Source of the DNA: Monodelphis domestica
Lineage: Eukaryota; Chordata; Mammalia; Didelphimorphia; Didelphidae
Direction of reading: 5' to 3'
DNA length: 64,000 bases
NCBI RefSeq assembly: GCF_027887165.1
Contig: NC_077231.1
Location: 194,482,334 to 194,546,333, forward strand
Shown: one piece after another, positions 35,297 through 47,839 of the stretch
How positions within the stretch are numbered: position 1 is the first letter of the stretch
Layout: every line of letters starts with the position of its first letter
Notes under the pieces: model-generated
Seen by the model: the letters and a program-made list of their open reading frames with translations, nothing else
Database searches by the model: none
Told to the model about the DNA's origin: nothing
Translations under genes and position numbers: made by a program

Positions 35297-35496
35297 AGGG
35301 GCAGTTAGGTAGCATAATAATAGAACTCCAGGCTTAGGGTTGGGAGGATTTGGATTCAAATTTGACCTCAGATTCTTCCTAGTTGTATGACCCTGGGCAA
35401 GTAATTTAACATCAGTTCCCTAGCCTTTATTGCTCTTCTGCTTTAGAACTAATACTTGTATGGATTCTGAGACAGAAGGCAGGGTTAAAAAAAAAA
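35297..35496 (+). mobile_element. Type A SINE with a 12-bp target-site duplication
   Basis: Head 'GGGGCAGTTAGGTAGCATAA' to a long poly(A). AAAACTAGGAGG occurs at 35285-35296 and 35497-35508. Confidence 0.96.
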
Positions 35497-35571
35497 AAAA
35501 CTAGGAGGGATCTTAAGCAATAATCTTAATCTACACATCTATTCACAAAATCCCTCCATATGAGGAGTCCT

Positions 35572-35808
35572 TGTTTGTTGTTCATTTGTTTCAGTCCAGT
35601 TCAACCCTTGGTGACCTCATTTGGTGTTTTCTTGGCAAAGACACTGGAGTGATTTGTCAATTCCTTCTCCAGTCCATTTTGCAGATGAGGAACTAAGGCA
35701 AAACAAGGTTAAGGGCAGCTAGTAATTGACTGAGGCCAGAATTGAATTCAAGAAGATGTCTTCCTCTCTGCAGCTTGGTACTCTATCCAATGTGCCATCC
35801 AGCGGCCA
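35572..35808 (-). mobile_element. MAR1-like SINE (type B), antisense
   Basis: 'TTGGTGACCTCATTTGGTGT', 'TTCCTTCTCCAGTCCATTTT' and the head 'CCAATGTGCCATCCAGCGGC'. Confidence 0.95.
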
Positions 35809-35835
35809 AATACTCCCTATGCTCTCTGTAAAAAA

Positions 35836-36092
35836 TGAGGTAGCTACATGGTGTGGCTTCTAGAACCCTGGGCTTGGAGTCAGTAATCCCTGAGTTCTAG
35901 CTTGGCCTCATATGCTGACTGACTGTGTGACTCTGGGTAAGTTATCTAATCTCTGCCCAAGTTTCCTCATCTGTAAAATGGGAATAATAATAACACAACC
36001 TCCTGGGGCTGTTGTGAGGACCGAATGAGATCATATGTGTAAAGTGCTTAGCATAATACATGGTCTATAGAAGGTATTCAATAAATACCCAT
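35836..36092 (+). mobile_element. Type C SINE, full length
   Basis: 'CTGGGCTTGGAGTCAGTAAT', 'TCCTCATCTGTAAAATGGGA', 'GGGCTGTTGTGAGGACCGAA' and 'GTAAAGTGCTTAGCATAATA'. Confidence 0.96.
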
Positions 36093-36884
36093 TTCTCTTT
36101 TTCCTTCTCTTTTGCATTTAGCCTGTAGCCTTCATCCTACAATATATCAATGTTTTGTCCCAGTCCCAGTGCCCATAGCAAAGAACTTGCTGCTATTCCT
36201 TCTCCAACCCTTCTTTTATGGGTGAGTCGTGGGCCTTTGGGGCCCTGTGGAGTCACCCTTTCCCCAGACTGGTCATTCTAGTTCTGCTCTCTTTTCTTTC
36301 TAGGGCCTGTTCTCCAACCCTCTGAGTGATGCCTGCGGCCCTTCTCTGAACAGCCTGAGGTTCTGTCATCCTCTTTTCCAAGTACCCTGGCTGCCCATTT
36401 ACCCGCAGATGGGCCTGGGAGTGAATTTCTGAAAGTACTTTTCTTGCACTGGAGCATTAGCAGGCCCACTCTTCTCTGGGAGATTTAAATGCTTTTGGAG
36501 TTGAGAGGCCCTTTGGGCTTTCAAGAATAAAGCCATCTTTGTGTTACTTTTGAAAGATCATGTGAATAATTAAAAAACAAAGGATTCTTCAATTACAATT
36601 TGTTCTTTATCTCTTGCTAGATTTTGTATTCTGTTAGTGGCTGTCTCCTGAAATCTATCTAATGATAAGAATGGGGCAGAGGGAAAAAAAGTTTGACTGG
36701 TTATTGGGGTAGGGATGGGAGGAGCTGGGTGGGAGGGGGCTATCCTTGAGAAATAATCCATCCACATATGAATGCTTGCATTTTGGGAGTGGAAATGGTC
36801 ATCTCAGCAAAGAGTTTGTTTGGGAGAGGAGAAGAATAGAAACCTTTCTGTTGTCTCCATGTTCAGGAGAAACAATAGGGCATT
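36093..36884. other. No gene or repeat recognised
   Basis: Moderate-GC, unique-looking sequence; a candidate for conservation checks. Confidence 0.4.
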
Positions 36885-37016
36885 ATCCATAGGTCCCTAG
36901 TCTTAGAATCAGGGAGGACTGAGTTGCAGTGCTATTCCTGAGACTTACTGGCTGTGTGGCCTTGGGATAGTCATTTTTCCTCAAGCTGCAGGAAATTCTC
37001 TGAGGTTTATCTATTA
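36885..37016 (+). mobile_element. CORE-SINE type E
   Basis: 'AGTCTTAGAATCAGGGAGGA', 'TACTGGCTGTGTGGCCTTGG' and 'GCTGCAGGAAATTCTCTGAG'. Confidence 0.65.
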
Positions 37017-38546
37017 AATATCAGCAATTGGATATCTGTGCCAAGAAACTGAGATTAGAAAGAGAAGAATGTAGGCAGAGCTGGCACGATGGCTTGGGAA
37101 AAGCACTGATGGGGAGAGAGATTGGCTATCATGGAAAAGATAAACATATAGGTTAGGAGGATTAAGACATAGAAGGATGGAATGATAAAAGATGATCATC
37201 TGGCGAGTTCTTGAATGTGAATGTAATGTCTTTGTGATAAAAGATCAAGGACATGACCATTTCTCTGTAGAGCTGAGGAGGAGTCGTCATCATGGAAATT
37301 GATTGAGATATTGGGAAATTGAGGTATTGGAGAGATTATCTCCTTAGTATAAGAGGAGTTCTTGGAGGAGAGAGGGAAACCAAGATCCCTGAGAAAGGAG
37401 AGGCAATTCTTGGAGGCTGGGGTCTCAAGGATCTGGTTTGGGTCAGATAGAATGAACCTCAAAGGAGAAGTCACTGAGTGATCATACTAAAAGGAGAATC
37501 TTGACGTGGAACTGAATGGTAAGAAGTATTCCGACTCCTTTCCTGGGACCCGTGGGTCAGGGCTAAGAGAGAAGGTGTAAGAGGTCCTGGAAAGGACAGT
37601 CAGGGATTTAGCATACTTTCAGGGAAGGTGGTCTCAGTGAAAAACAGAAGATGGGAAGAACAGGAGAGGAAGAGGTCAAAATAAAAGGGATTTTGTTCAT
37701 TATAGAGTGGAACTTCCAGAGACCATAATGGAAGAGGCAGGGAGATAGGAAGTATAACATTGCCAAGGTCTGTATCATTGAGGTGGATGAGAGTGAGGAA
37801 ATAGAGAGCCAGGATCAGGAAAGAGAAGACTTGTTCTTTTGTAGTTGGGATTCCAGTATTACTCAATTGGGGAGGGCGGTAATAAGGTGTGGGAAGAGGC
37901 AGAGCGTCAGAAGAATGGGGGAGGCAGATCATTAGACAGTTTGTTTTCTCTTCCATGGGCAGACAGTGCTGCAGTGCCCGTACCACCTCCAGAAGCTCAG
38001 GTACAAGGCCTGAACGTGTTGTGTCCTTGGAACTTCCAAAAGCCTGGCCAGGAGATGAGATACTGTTGAGTGCCAGGACCTTGACAGATACTGTATCCTG
38101 TGGAATCAGGAAGCCTAGCCTCAGAGGGGGATCATTAGGCATTCAGAGATGGATTAATGTCCAGCTTCAAAAGAGAGATGCAATCAGTATTGATTTTCAA
38201 GGATGAAAAGGGTTGCTATGAGCAAAGAGAAATCTTTTATTTAGAATCTATCAGGGGTCCAGGAAGGGAAACTTTTCTATTGCAAAAGGGAATGTTGGAG
38301 TAGACAGCAGAATCACTGAGGTGTTAGGAGGGTTGATCAATACTGGGATGGGAGCTCATTAGTGTGAGTGTTCCTTCCAGCAATGTAGATCAGAACCCAT
38401 CTTTGGCTGCTTATCCTCAGGGACTCTTGTCCAAATCCTCCCATCAATCCTCTACCTGAGGGTCCTTAACAGGGGAAGAAATGAGACTTTAAGCAAATTC
38501 ATAGAATTAGGGAAAGGGTCGGAAGAAAGTATGCCCTCAGAGAAAG
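37017..38546. other. Purine-rich, unassigned block with a 180-codon antisense frame
   Basis: About 1.5 kb, purine-rich on the plus strand. The minus strand has an open frame of 180 codons (37600-38142) and another of 92 codons (37196-37474), with no recognised domain, signal or repeat. It may be the degraded interior of a LINE or ERV, or simply low-complexity composition that lacks stops. Confidence 0.4.
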
Positions 38547-38742
38547 GTACAGAATTCTGAGTTTGAAGGCACCTTAGAAATCCAGCCCAAACCTCTCATT
38601 TTCTATAAGAAAACTAAAACCGAGAGAAAGCAAGTCATTTATAAGGTCACAAAGCTAATTAATTGCAGAGCTGGGACCGGGACCCATTTTTCCCGAGTCC
38701 TAGTTCAGTACTCTTTCTCAATGTAATCCTGGCTGCTTGCCA
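38547..38742 (-). mobile_element. MIR/THER1-like SINE (type D), antisense
   Basis: 'GAATTCTGAGTTTGAAGGCA', 'ATAAGGTCACAAAGCTAATT' and 'GAGCTGGGACCGGGACCCAT'. Confidence 0.82.
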
Positions 38743-38807
38743 TGTGCGGTGAATCACAGAGCTAAAATTTAACATCTCTTCATTTTCATCATTCTCATTT
38801 TCATTTA

Positions 38808-38918
38808 CAGGGATTCATAACCTGGGGTCCATGGATTAAAAAAATTGCTAACTGTTTCAATACTATTGATTTCTTTTGTTGTCCTATATATTTGATTTTG
38901 TGTGTTTGAAAGCATTAA
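38808..38918 (-). mobile_element. hAT-like DNA element remnant (family Y, copy 2)
   Basis: Starts CAGGGATTCATAACCTGGGG followed by TCCATGGA. The rest is the reverse complement of copies 1 and 3 (GTTTCAATACTATTGATTTC). Confidence 0.65.
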
Positions 38919-39099
38919 TCAAATAGAGCTTCCTAGGCACTATCATACCAGCAGAGAAATCAGTGTCACAGGAAGGTTTGAAGACTTCTGCTCTACAGAG
39001 AGAGTCACTTCCTATTTTCCTTTCCACATTTTGAGGATATCAGACGAACCACAGGAGCTGTTCATTGATTACTTCACTTTTTCCATAGGACCAGTGTTT

Positions 39100-39345
39100 T
39101 CCAATTATTTACCTAGAGGATGAAATTCTTTTTAAAATTGTTTTTCTAGCCTAATTCTTCTTGGATAATTTTGAGGTCCACTCAGTCTCCCCATGGGCCT
39201 CTTTGATGCCCTTACCCCACACAGGCACTGAGTTGCCAGATCTTAGTATCTTCACACCATCCTATACATCTGAACTCTTCTTTTGGATTCCCACAGATAC
39301 TACCTTAGTTCAGATCCTTATCAATTCTCACCTAGATTACAGCAA
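39100..39345 (+). mobile_element. L2 LINE reverse-transcriptase-end fragment
   Basis: 'CTTATCAATTCTCACCTAGA' then TTACAGCAACACC corresponds to the L2 stretch seen in many copies. Confidence 0.5.
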
Positions 39346-39479
39346 CACCTTCACCTCTAATTCTTCAGAGACTCAGGCATCTCACAACTCAGGGACAAAA
39401 GGAATAATAGCCTTGCTGCAGTGAGGCTGATTAACATCACCAACCCAGCCAAGTCTGGGGACATCTTCCAGCTTCATAA

Positions 39480-39785
39480 TTAGTACTGAATAAGAATGGA
39501 GAAGTTCCATGTTGGAAGTAACTCATGGATGAGATTTGCAAAGAGAAAAATTGCCAAAGGGCAAAAGCATAAGGGACTGGAGAGCAGAGGAGAGTGCAAA
39601 GATGAAAGAGGAAGAGTGGAGAAGGGGGAAAGTGAAATCAAAGCAAGGGTAATGGCTTGAGGAAGTACTGAGGGATGGAAAATATTAGTGAGGGTAAAGA
39701 GCAAGTGCAGAATGAGATGGGTGAAACCGAAGTAGAATCACATGAAGATGTGGGGAGAACATCAGAGTTTCTAATTGGATATGTG
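39480..39785 (-). mobile_element. Possible L2 interior, antisense
   Basis: Purine-rich sequence with 'GGGTAATGGCTTGAGGAAGT', resembling the antisense of L2 3' coding text. Weak. Confidence 0.3.
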
Positions 39786-39794
39786 AGACCGTTG

Positions 39795-39960
39795 TAGCTA
39801 AGTGGTTCAGCTGTGTCTGACTTCATGATCCTGTGGGCCAAACTGTCTTCTTGGCCAAGATATTGGAGTAGATTAAAGCATAGAGAGGTGAAGTGACTTG
39901 CCCTTGGTCACATAGCTACTGAGGGCTTGAGGATGATTTGAACTCAGGTTTTGTTTTTGT
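39795..39960 (-). mobile_element. MAR1-like SINE (type B), antisense, partial
   Basis: 'GTGTCTGACTTCATGATCCT', 'GAAGTGACTTGCCCTTGGTC' and 'GATGATTTGAACTCAGGTTT'. Confidence 0.8.
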
Positions 39961-40245
39961 TTTTTTACTCCAGGACTAGCCCCAGATTAGCTCCCTCCTT
40001 ATAAACTACAAATATAAAGGGGATATCATCCTCATCAACATGATCATCATCCCAGCACATAGCTCACCCCTTCATGAAAATGTCCATGAATCCGAAAACA
40101 TGTAATTTTAAAAGAAATAATTTAGCATTTGAGTACATGTTGACTTGTGTTGCTCTCTAGTTGTTGTATTCACATGTCTTGTTTATTCAGTGAGACCACA
40201 AGACAGGTACCATACCTCATACTTTGTACCCTCCATTGGAACAGC

Positions 40246-40456
40246 TCATTAAAAAAAAAAAACAACCCTTACCATCCATCATAGAATCAATACCATGTAT
40301 TAGTTCCAAGGCAGAAGAGTGGGAAGGGTTGGCAATGGGTGTTAAGTGACTTGCTCAAGGTCACACAGCTAGGAAGTGTCTGATGTCATATTTGAATCCA
40401 GAACTCCCCATTTCTAGACTTGGTTCTCAATCCACTGAGTCATCTAGCTGCCCCAA
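40246..40456 (-). mobile_element. Type A SINE, full length, antisense
   Basis: 'AACCCTTACCATCCATCATA', 'TTAAGTGACTTGCTCAAGGT' and 'GAGTCATCTAGCTGCCCC'. Confidence 0.95.
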
Positions 40457-40497
40457 TGACTCAGTTTTTGAAATTTCATGAGTGTGTTCTACCCAAG

Positions 40498-40735
40498 TGA
40501 TGTGGTGCTGTGGAGAGAGCACTGGGACTGGAATCAGGAACGCCTAAGTACAAATCTGGCTGTAGATGCTTATCTGTGAGACCCTGGGCAAGGCGCCCTG
40601 TTTACCTCAGTTTTCTCATCTGCAAAATCATCTGGAGAAAGAAATGGTGAACAACTTGCTGTGTCTTTGCCACAAAAACTCCAAATAGGGTTATGGAGAG
40701 TCAGACACAACTGAAATAGTCAAACAACAACAGCC
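40498..40735 (+). mobile_element. MAR1-like SINE (type B), full length
   Basis: 'GTGGTGCTGTGGAGAGAGCA', 'CATCTGGAGAAAGAAATGGT' and 'AGGGTTATGGAGAGTCAGAC', ending in AACAACAAC. Confidence 0.95.
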
Positions 40736-41199
40736 TCAGACCTCATGGAGCACTTTGTTTTGTAACTGTGCTTTCAGTGCTAGTGTCTTCACTGCTTTCA
40801 GAAGGGTCAGTTTTAAAAATTGGAACATCCCTCAGTGATCCAACACCCACCCTGGCCTCCACACAGAGAGTGTGAAAAGGAAATAGGGGCTGGTAAATAT
40901 TTACTGACTTGCCTGTTGATGTGATAATGAAGAATGGAATGTTTAAAATAAATAAAAGAGAATTTTTTTGACAATTAAAACTATTATGTAGTGGGATTGT
41001 TTTCTCAATAAACCACAAATGAACTGTGCCTACCCAATTAAAAACCCACAGGAACAAACAAATCAATATGCCACAACAATCATGCTAGAGTGACTATCAT
41101 GGAACCAAACCAGTCGAGGTAGTATGGGTGAGTGGGGGGGGGGGCAGTTCATGACTTTTCTGTATTTTGTGTTTTTTGGTGGCTCACAACTTTAAGAGA
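40736..41199. other. Unassigned, with an 11-G run at 41134-41144
   Basis: Unique-looking sequence. The homopolymer is the only notable structure. Confidence 0.45.
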
Positions 41200-43230
41200 A
41201 CATCAGATAGAACTACCTATTTTATCTGATGGAGAAAAATGGGTTTATTGGTGATGTGAGATGGTGGGTGCTCCATTTAATTTCTCACACTTTCTTTCCT
41301 CTCCTCCATAACTGCTGCCCTAGAAAGAGATAAGATGGAATCCTATAGTTTGGAGGCAGATAGGAGATCACTTTGTTTCTATCATTTGTGGTTATGTTCT
41401 TTAATGGATTCAGTTAAAGAATTTGTAAATGACCTATGAATGAATTACTTGCTGGCAATAAAAATAAACTTGCCTTGTAAGCAAATGACTTCTTAGTTAT
41501 TTCTGCTGTTTAAGCCTCATAATCACTAATTTTTTCTTGGCTTGTTAAAAGAGTTGGTTCCTTTGACTGCTCCCAGGAGAAGAAATAAAGATAGTAATGT
41601 CAATGAATTGAATAATATAAATGAGTTATACTATATATAGTCTTGCATTCCTTTCAGAAAAAGAAAGGTTAGAATAAGCTAAACTATTCATCTCCATTAA
41701 GCTAGAGATGTGATATTTGCATGGAACAATCTCTACCACTTATTGATAGAAATGAATGAAAATTAAAGTTTGGATTCCATCTATTTTGGTCTGTCTAGTC
41801 CATCTGCTCTTCCAGTTCCTCTTTCCAACATATTCCTTATAAATATGCACACAGAGACATATATCTTCATTGACTAAAAAGATTAAATGCAACAAAGAAG
41901 GATGAGTTGCATAGACTTACTCCTTTGTTTTATAAGGTACCAGTTGATGCACCTTTATTTTTGTTACGTGAAAATTTTGGAGAGATTTTCTATTTCCTGA
42001 ATATTTATGAGAATTAAAATTTAAGACATTGTAACAAAAAAGATTTATTTAAAACCATATAAAACCTTCAGAAGTCCCGAGCTTCTCTCTTTGTAGGGAC
42101 CTTCCTGTAGTTTATATTTCTCTAATGGAAAACTTACTGGAGGATGAAATCTGCTCATTGTCACAGAACAGATATTGAGCAGAATTTGTTCTCTTAAATT
42201 ACTTTAAAATGCCTTTACTCAGTGAAAGTTACAATAACTAGGATAATAAAACTTTTCTGTAGTTATGGAAAAAAGAAATGTATAAAGCTGACTATACTGT
42301 TCTTATTCAAATATGATGGTATTCCTCTTAGAAATATGGCTTGAATAAAACCTGATGGTCACACATAAACAGTCGTTTTTCAGAATATTTCTATAAGTCA
42401 TGTTTCCTTTTTCAAAGAGATCATATTTTATGAGGTGTATTCTCTAGTCAGTAGCACCTATTTTCATGTAAACAGGAAATTTAATTCTTTCCATGGAGTT
42501 CCATTCAAGAGTACTCTCCTGATGTCTTCAGATCATTAATAAAAGAATTAGTATAATCAAGCTCAGAGATCTTATTTAATATTGAGAGTTATGTACAGTT
42601 GTTAGCTTAGTTTCATTGGATTATATTAGAACTAAACATGTTTACCTACTTTTCTTAGAAATGAGAATGCAGTTATTCACTTTGCCTCATTCTTCCAAGT
42701 ACAATTAAAATAATTATTTAGGAACTGGAAAATTCACAGGCCATTTTTAAAGGAGATTCAGGCAACATTCAGAGCTGTGGTTTATTTTAGAAACTAGCCT
42801 TTAAAAGAAAATGAAGTAAATGGAATTTAGTTATCATCTGTGATGTACTTGTGATCTGATCATAGAATGATTCAAATTCAACTCACAGGAATGCAATACC
42901 AAGCAAGAGTACCGTTAGAATGACTACACAGATTACAAAAACCATTTCCTTGTCAGAATCCTCTTTGATACCAGAATGTGGTCAACTTGTCTCTCTGTTA
43001 CTGCAAAGACAGCCTGCTTCAGGAAACCAAATAAAACAAGACATACTGTATTCCTAAGTCAAATAGAATTGATTTTCTGTAGGTCTGCTTCTTACGTCAG
43101 ATTTGATGAGAGCATCCAGGGCATACTTGGACAGACTCTGCCTCAGTTTTCACTGGTGATTTTATTCAATTAAATTCAACAAATAGTGGTAGGAGCTAGA
43201 GAACAAAGATGAAAACAAAACATCCCTAAC
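41200..43230. other. About 2 kb of repeat-free AT-rich DNA
   Basis: No SINE, LINE, LTR or microsatellite is recognisable, which is unusual for this window. No convincing ORF. It could hold conserved noncoding sequence; composition alone cannot show that. Confidence 0.45.
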
Positions 43231-43375
<145 letters not shown>

Positions 43376-43571
43376 ATGAGTTCTCACAATTATAAGGCTT
43401 TTGGGCAATCTTTAAAAAGCAAACTATTATCACAAGGGTGGTGAATCTCAATAGAAACAATATACAGTCATATCATAGGCATATATCTTAGTCCTAGAGT
43501 CCAGCTTGGAATGATAATACAATATACTCAAGGCTTTTTATCATAAACCTTAGGGAGTTATCTGAAGGATG

Positions 43572-43815
43572 CTTAGTTGACTTCAGTTCACTTTTCATGA
43601 CCCTGTTTGGGGTTTTCTTGGCAAAGACACTGTAGTGGTTTGACATTTCTTTCTCCAGATGGTTTTACAGTTGAGAAAACAGAGGCAAATGGGTTTAAAT
43701 GATTTTTTCAGGGTCACATAGCTAGTAGATGTCTGGGGCCACATTTGAACCCAGGAAGATGATTCTTACTGACCATAGGCTGCACATTCTATCCACTTTG
43801 CCACCAAACTACCAT
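43572..43815 (-). mobile_element. MAR1-like SINE (type B), full length, antisense
   Basis: 'CATGACCCTGTTTGGGGTTT', 'CAGGGTCACATAGCTAGTAG' and 'CCACTTTGCCACCAAACTAC'. Confidence 0.95.
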
Positions 43816-43902
43816 GCTTGAGGGATACAGATTTTTTTATTTATTTACTTTTGTACACTATCCACTATACTATTCTGACTCTTATGCTAGTCTACAGAAA
43901 GA

Positions 43903-44062
43903 AGATATTTGGAGCTGGAAGGGATCCTAGAAAGAATTCCATTTAATCTTCTCATTTAACAGATGGAGAATAAGAGACACAAAGAGAAGAAATGATTTAT
44001 TCAAGGTTACCAAGATAGTAAGTAGTAGAATAGAACTGAGTGCTGTGATTCCACCATGTCAC
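43903..44062 (-). mobile_element. MIR/THER1-like SINE (type D), antisense
   Basis: 'GGAGCTGGAAGGGATCCTAG' and 'TTCTCATTTAACAGATGGAG'. Confidence 0.8.
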
Positions 44063-44657
44063 ACTTTTTAGTTTTAAAAACCAGTTTTATCTCTAGGCTG
44101 GCTAAGCATTTTTTTAACCCTCTTCTCTATGAGTAACAAGACCTTTCTGGTCCTAGAAACTATCTGGAGCTCTTAAATTGGTTTCTTCTTGCTCTCTGGG
44201 TCCCACAATTAAGAGTAAAGCCCAAAGGTCAAACTGGTTCCCATGAACCTCTGCCTTCTTTTCTGTTATGAATGAATTCTCCTTTCTCTTCTCTTGTGAA
44301 AAGAGAATGTGTTTGAACATTGTTCTATCCAAAATAGTTTTCAAAGATTTAGACTACAAGAACAGTCAAATTCCTGTTTAGAAAAAGCTTAGAAGGAGAT
44401 GAAAGGAACTAGCTTAGTTAATAGGTAATCTTATGTGAGTATAACTTTCATATTAGTAAGAGTTTCAAAAGAAGGACACAGGAGATCATTTTAAAGGCCT
44501 TTTAGGAAACTCTTTTTTCTTCTTCTGATTGATTGGATAGGACAACTACTTTAACTCAGTGCTGCATCTGGACCACCATGTTTGGAAGATGGATTTTAGT
44601 TGGGTGGTTAAAGAAAAGAGAATTTCCATTCAAGAGTGTTTAGCAAAAATATGTATA
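44063..44657. other. No feature recognised
   Basis: Unique-looking AT-rich sequence. Confidence 0.4.
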
Positions 44658-44748
44658 ATAATAATTATGATAGTGATGATAGTTATAATAGCTAGCATTT
44701 ATATAGTGCTTTAATGTTTGCAAAATGATTTATAAATATTATCCTTCT
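44658..44748 (-). mobile_element. Type C SINE 3' end, cut off by L1
   Basis: 'ATAGCTAGCATTTATATAGT' then GCAAAATGATTTATAAATAT, stopping where L1 text begins. Confidence 0.75.
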
Positions 44749-44749
44749 A

Positions 44750-46215
44750 AAATACATTTTTATTGATTTCTTATTTTTTTCTACATCATACTTTTCCCAG
44801 TGTTCCTTCTGTCCCCTTTCCAAAGAGCCATCTCATATAACAAATGTGTATATTTGAACAAATATGTTTACTATTTATATTGTTAAATATACATATATTT
44901 AAAGTTATAGAGGAAAATATAAGCAAAAAAGTCAATACAACTGAAAAAGCCAGTGGATCTTTGACCTCTGCTGAGGATCAGTTGAAGATTTCTTTTTATA
45001 TATCTTTTTTAGAGTCATGGTTGTCCTTTGTAATTCGAAACTGTCACTTTTGACTTTGTGTGTGTGTGTGCACATGTGTTTTCCATTTACAGTGTTGTAG
45101 TCATTAAAGATATTGTTTTCTTTCCTCTACTTATTTTCAGTTCATATAGATCTTTCTGTTCTCCATATTTTTCATATCATCATATTCATTTGTTATAGCA
45201 CAGTAGAATTATTCCATCACATTAATGTACCACAATTTGTTTAGTCATTCACCTATTGCTAGGCATATACTTTGTTTCTAATTCTTCGCTATCACAAAAA
45301 ATGCTTTTAAAATATTTTATTGTTTTATGGGAACTTGTTGATGCTCTTCTTGGGATATAAGCCTAGTAGTGGAATTTCTGGGTCAAAGGTTATGGACATT
45401 TTAATCTTTTTATTTTATGAATTGCTTCCCAAAATGGTTGTAATGATTCCACCAACAATGCAGGAGTGCATCTATCTTTCCATAGTCTGTCCATTATTGA
45501 CTGTTTCTATCTTTTGTTATCTTTGTGAATTTGCGACGTGTGTAGGTAAACCCAGGGTTGTTTGGATTTGCATTTTTCTTTTTATTAGTGATTTGGAACA
45601 TCCTTTCATATGGTTGTTAATAGCTGGTGAGACTTGTTTTTTCATATCATTTCACCATGTATGTTTTGGGGAATGCCTTTTGTTTTATTGATTTATATAT
45701 ATATATATATATCTACATATATAACTATACATAGGGGTTATCTCTTTATATATTTTGGATGCCAAACCTTTTTCAGAAAGTTTTGATACAAAGATTACCC
45801 CCATCTCAATTTGACTATTTCCCTTCTTATCCTAAATGTATTATTCTTTTTACACAGTTCACTTTCATGAAATTAAAGGTATTTATTTTATTTTTTGTAA
45901 TTATCTGCATCCCTTGTTTGTCTATGAATATATCTGTTATCTGTGAAAGGTAAGTGGTCTGCTTTTCTTCCTATCATTTTTATAGTATGATCTTTAATAT
46001 TAAGGTGGCATATCAATTTAAAATGTGTTGTGGAATATGGTATATACTATGTTAATCTAAGTTTAATTTTTGCCAAGCTGCTTTGCAGTTTTCCAAGGAT
46101 GTTATCAAGTAAGGAATTTTTCCCTAGGTAATTATGTTTTCTGATTGATCAAATACTGGATTATTAAGTTCCATGCTTTTGATTCTCCTTTTTTTAGTCT
46201 GTTTCATTGATCTAC
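44750..46215 (-). mobile_element. L1 LINE, about 1.5 kb of the 3' region, antisense
   Basis: Long run of L1-type text read backwards: 'GTACCACAATTTGTTTAGTC', 'GTGGAATTTCTGGGTCAAAG', 'TGATTTGGAACATCCTTTCA', 'GATTGATCAAATACTGGATT'. No intact ORF; an (AT)n run lies near 45697-45712. Confidence 0.85.
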
Positions 46216-46245
46216 TCTATTGTCTAATTCTAGTTATTTGACTCA

Positions 46246-46312
46246 GTGGTGTTAAACTCAAATAGAAAAGAAGGCTGCCAAATCATGTCTAAGGATCCCT
46301 ATGGATCTGCCA
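46246..46312 (+). repeat. Unnamed repeat family X, truncated copy 1
   Basis: 'GTGGTGTTAAACTCAAATAG' and 'AAGGATCCCTATGGATCTGC' match the start of the copies at 51320 and 52350. Confidence 0.6.
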
Positions 46313-47607
46313 ATAGGATGGAGGAATAGGATGAATAACTTTATGGAAGTTGAGAATGAACATATGTTTATTGAGCCTATAAAGAGAAATGTCTGATTAG
46401 ACATTTTGCGTTGAGCAGTCATAATAAATAAGGATTCACAGATAGGCTGGACTAGTTGATAGAGAGTCTTGAATAGCAGGATAAAGAGTGATTCAGGCTA
46501 ACTCAAATAATTTAGATGGGAAGAAGGGAAAAAGAGTAAGACCTGTGGGATACAGATTTAAACCCTTAAAGAGCTTCAGAATTGTAACTGGGTTGGGCTA
46601 GAGCAGACTTTATCCTGGGTTCTGAACTTCAGATGATAGTAATAGATATTGTACTGTGTAGGTAGGAACATCTGAGCTTAGCCTCTAATAAGAATAATAT
46701 TTTTTAAAAAGAGGAAATTTCTGGATGAGGTAATTGCTTCTTCTTCATAGCTTTACCCTGAGTTTCTTCCATACTTAATATACTGTCAGTAGTGGGATTT
46801 CTGTCTCCCCTATATGGGGAGGTCAAAGGTTTCTGCCCAAGACTCAGTGCCTCAACCCAATTTATCTTAAAAGTTTGATGAGAGCATCCTTTACACTATT
46901 TACCCTCATTCTCTGCTTCCTGGTCTGTAGAATATTTTGTTTAACCTGCCCTGGGCAGATGTCAGAAACCCATGGCTGTGGCTGTGTCCTATTATTTATT
47001 AATCTACTAAACTATTCCAAATAGGATTTCTTATTAGCCTAGTGAATAGCATGGCCTTAAGATTCTGTATCTGGAAATTTGTGGTGAATTTGGGTGAAGA
47101 TGAGGGCCAGAATGTTCTTCTTTTGAGTAATTTCTTAAGAACATTGCTTGTTTGATTTACTGATATATATCCGAGTGTTGCTATCTGAGCACAGTAGATA
47201 TATGCAAATGGATCATACCCACAGGTTGTAAAGAGGAGGAGAATGTATAACTGACAAATGGCCAAATCGCATTTCTCATTAGCTATACACCATTTGTGCA
47301 AAAGAAAAACTCTATCAGGTGACAAGAGACATTTACTAGGTGTCAAACAAAAATTCAAGAAACCCTGCTTTCAAGGATATGAAACAGGTTTGACTTAAAG
47401 ACACGATTTATCTGACTATATCTCTAGGTTTCGACCTTCAAGTCCCTGATAGGATAGGTAGAGTTAGTTCAATTAAAGCAAACAGGCTGTAGATGTATGC
47501 CATTGTTTCCTCTTATCCCTTGGTCCCCCCATACCCTGAAGCAGCAAGAGAATTCCAACTCATCAAGGGACTATAGAGATGTTAGAGGTGAATTCTTGTC
47601 CATGTAT
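46313..47607. other. No gene or clear repeat recognised
   Basis: A 119-codon open frame (minus, 46999-47358) has no recognisable domain. Could be old ERV or unique DNA. Confidence 0.4.
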
Positions 47608-47664
47608 TGATTTAACTAGATGACCTCTCAGATGCCTTCAAGCTCAGAGATTCTGATTCTGAAA
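47608..47664 (+). mobile_element. Short MIR/THER1-like tail
   Basis: 'TAGATGACCTCTCAGATGCC' then TTCAAGCTCAGAG. Confidence 0.6.
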
Positions 47665-47839
47665 TTTTCCATCCAATCCTGAACTTTATTTATTTATTTT
47701 ATTTTAAGATGCCTCTAATCCATACTGTGTATAACAAAGAATGAGAAAGGGGAACTGAGCGATTCTGGGTAGACTCCAGACCTCAAGTCTCTTAGGATAT
47801 TAATTAAAACATCTGAACAAGGTTAGCCATACATGAAAA

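Noticed and set aside
41134..41144. G11 run as a G-quadruplex
   Set aside because: There is only one G tract nearby, so an intramolecular quadruplex cannot be supported.
45320..45691. 123-codon plus-strand frame with hydrophobic, membrane-like content
   Set aside because: It is the antisense of a decayed L1 3' region, so the composition is a by-product.
46999..47358. 119-codon minus-strand frame with a Cys-rich, membrane-like start
   Set aside because: No recognisable family, no start-context or splice support, and ordinary AT-rich surroundings.
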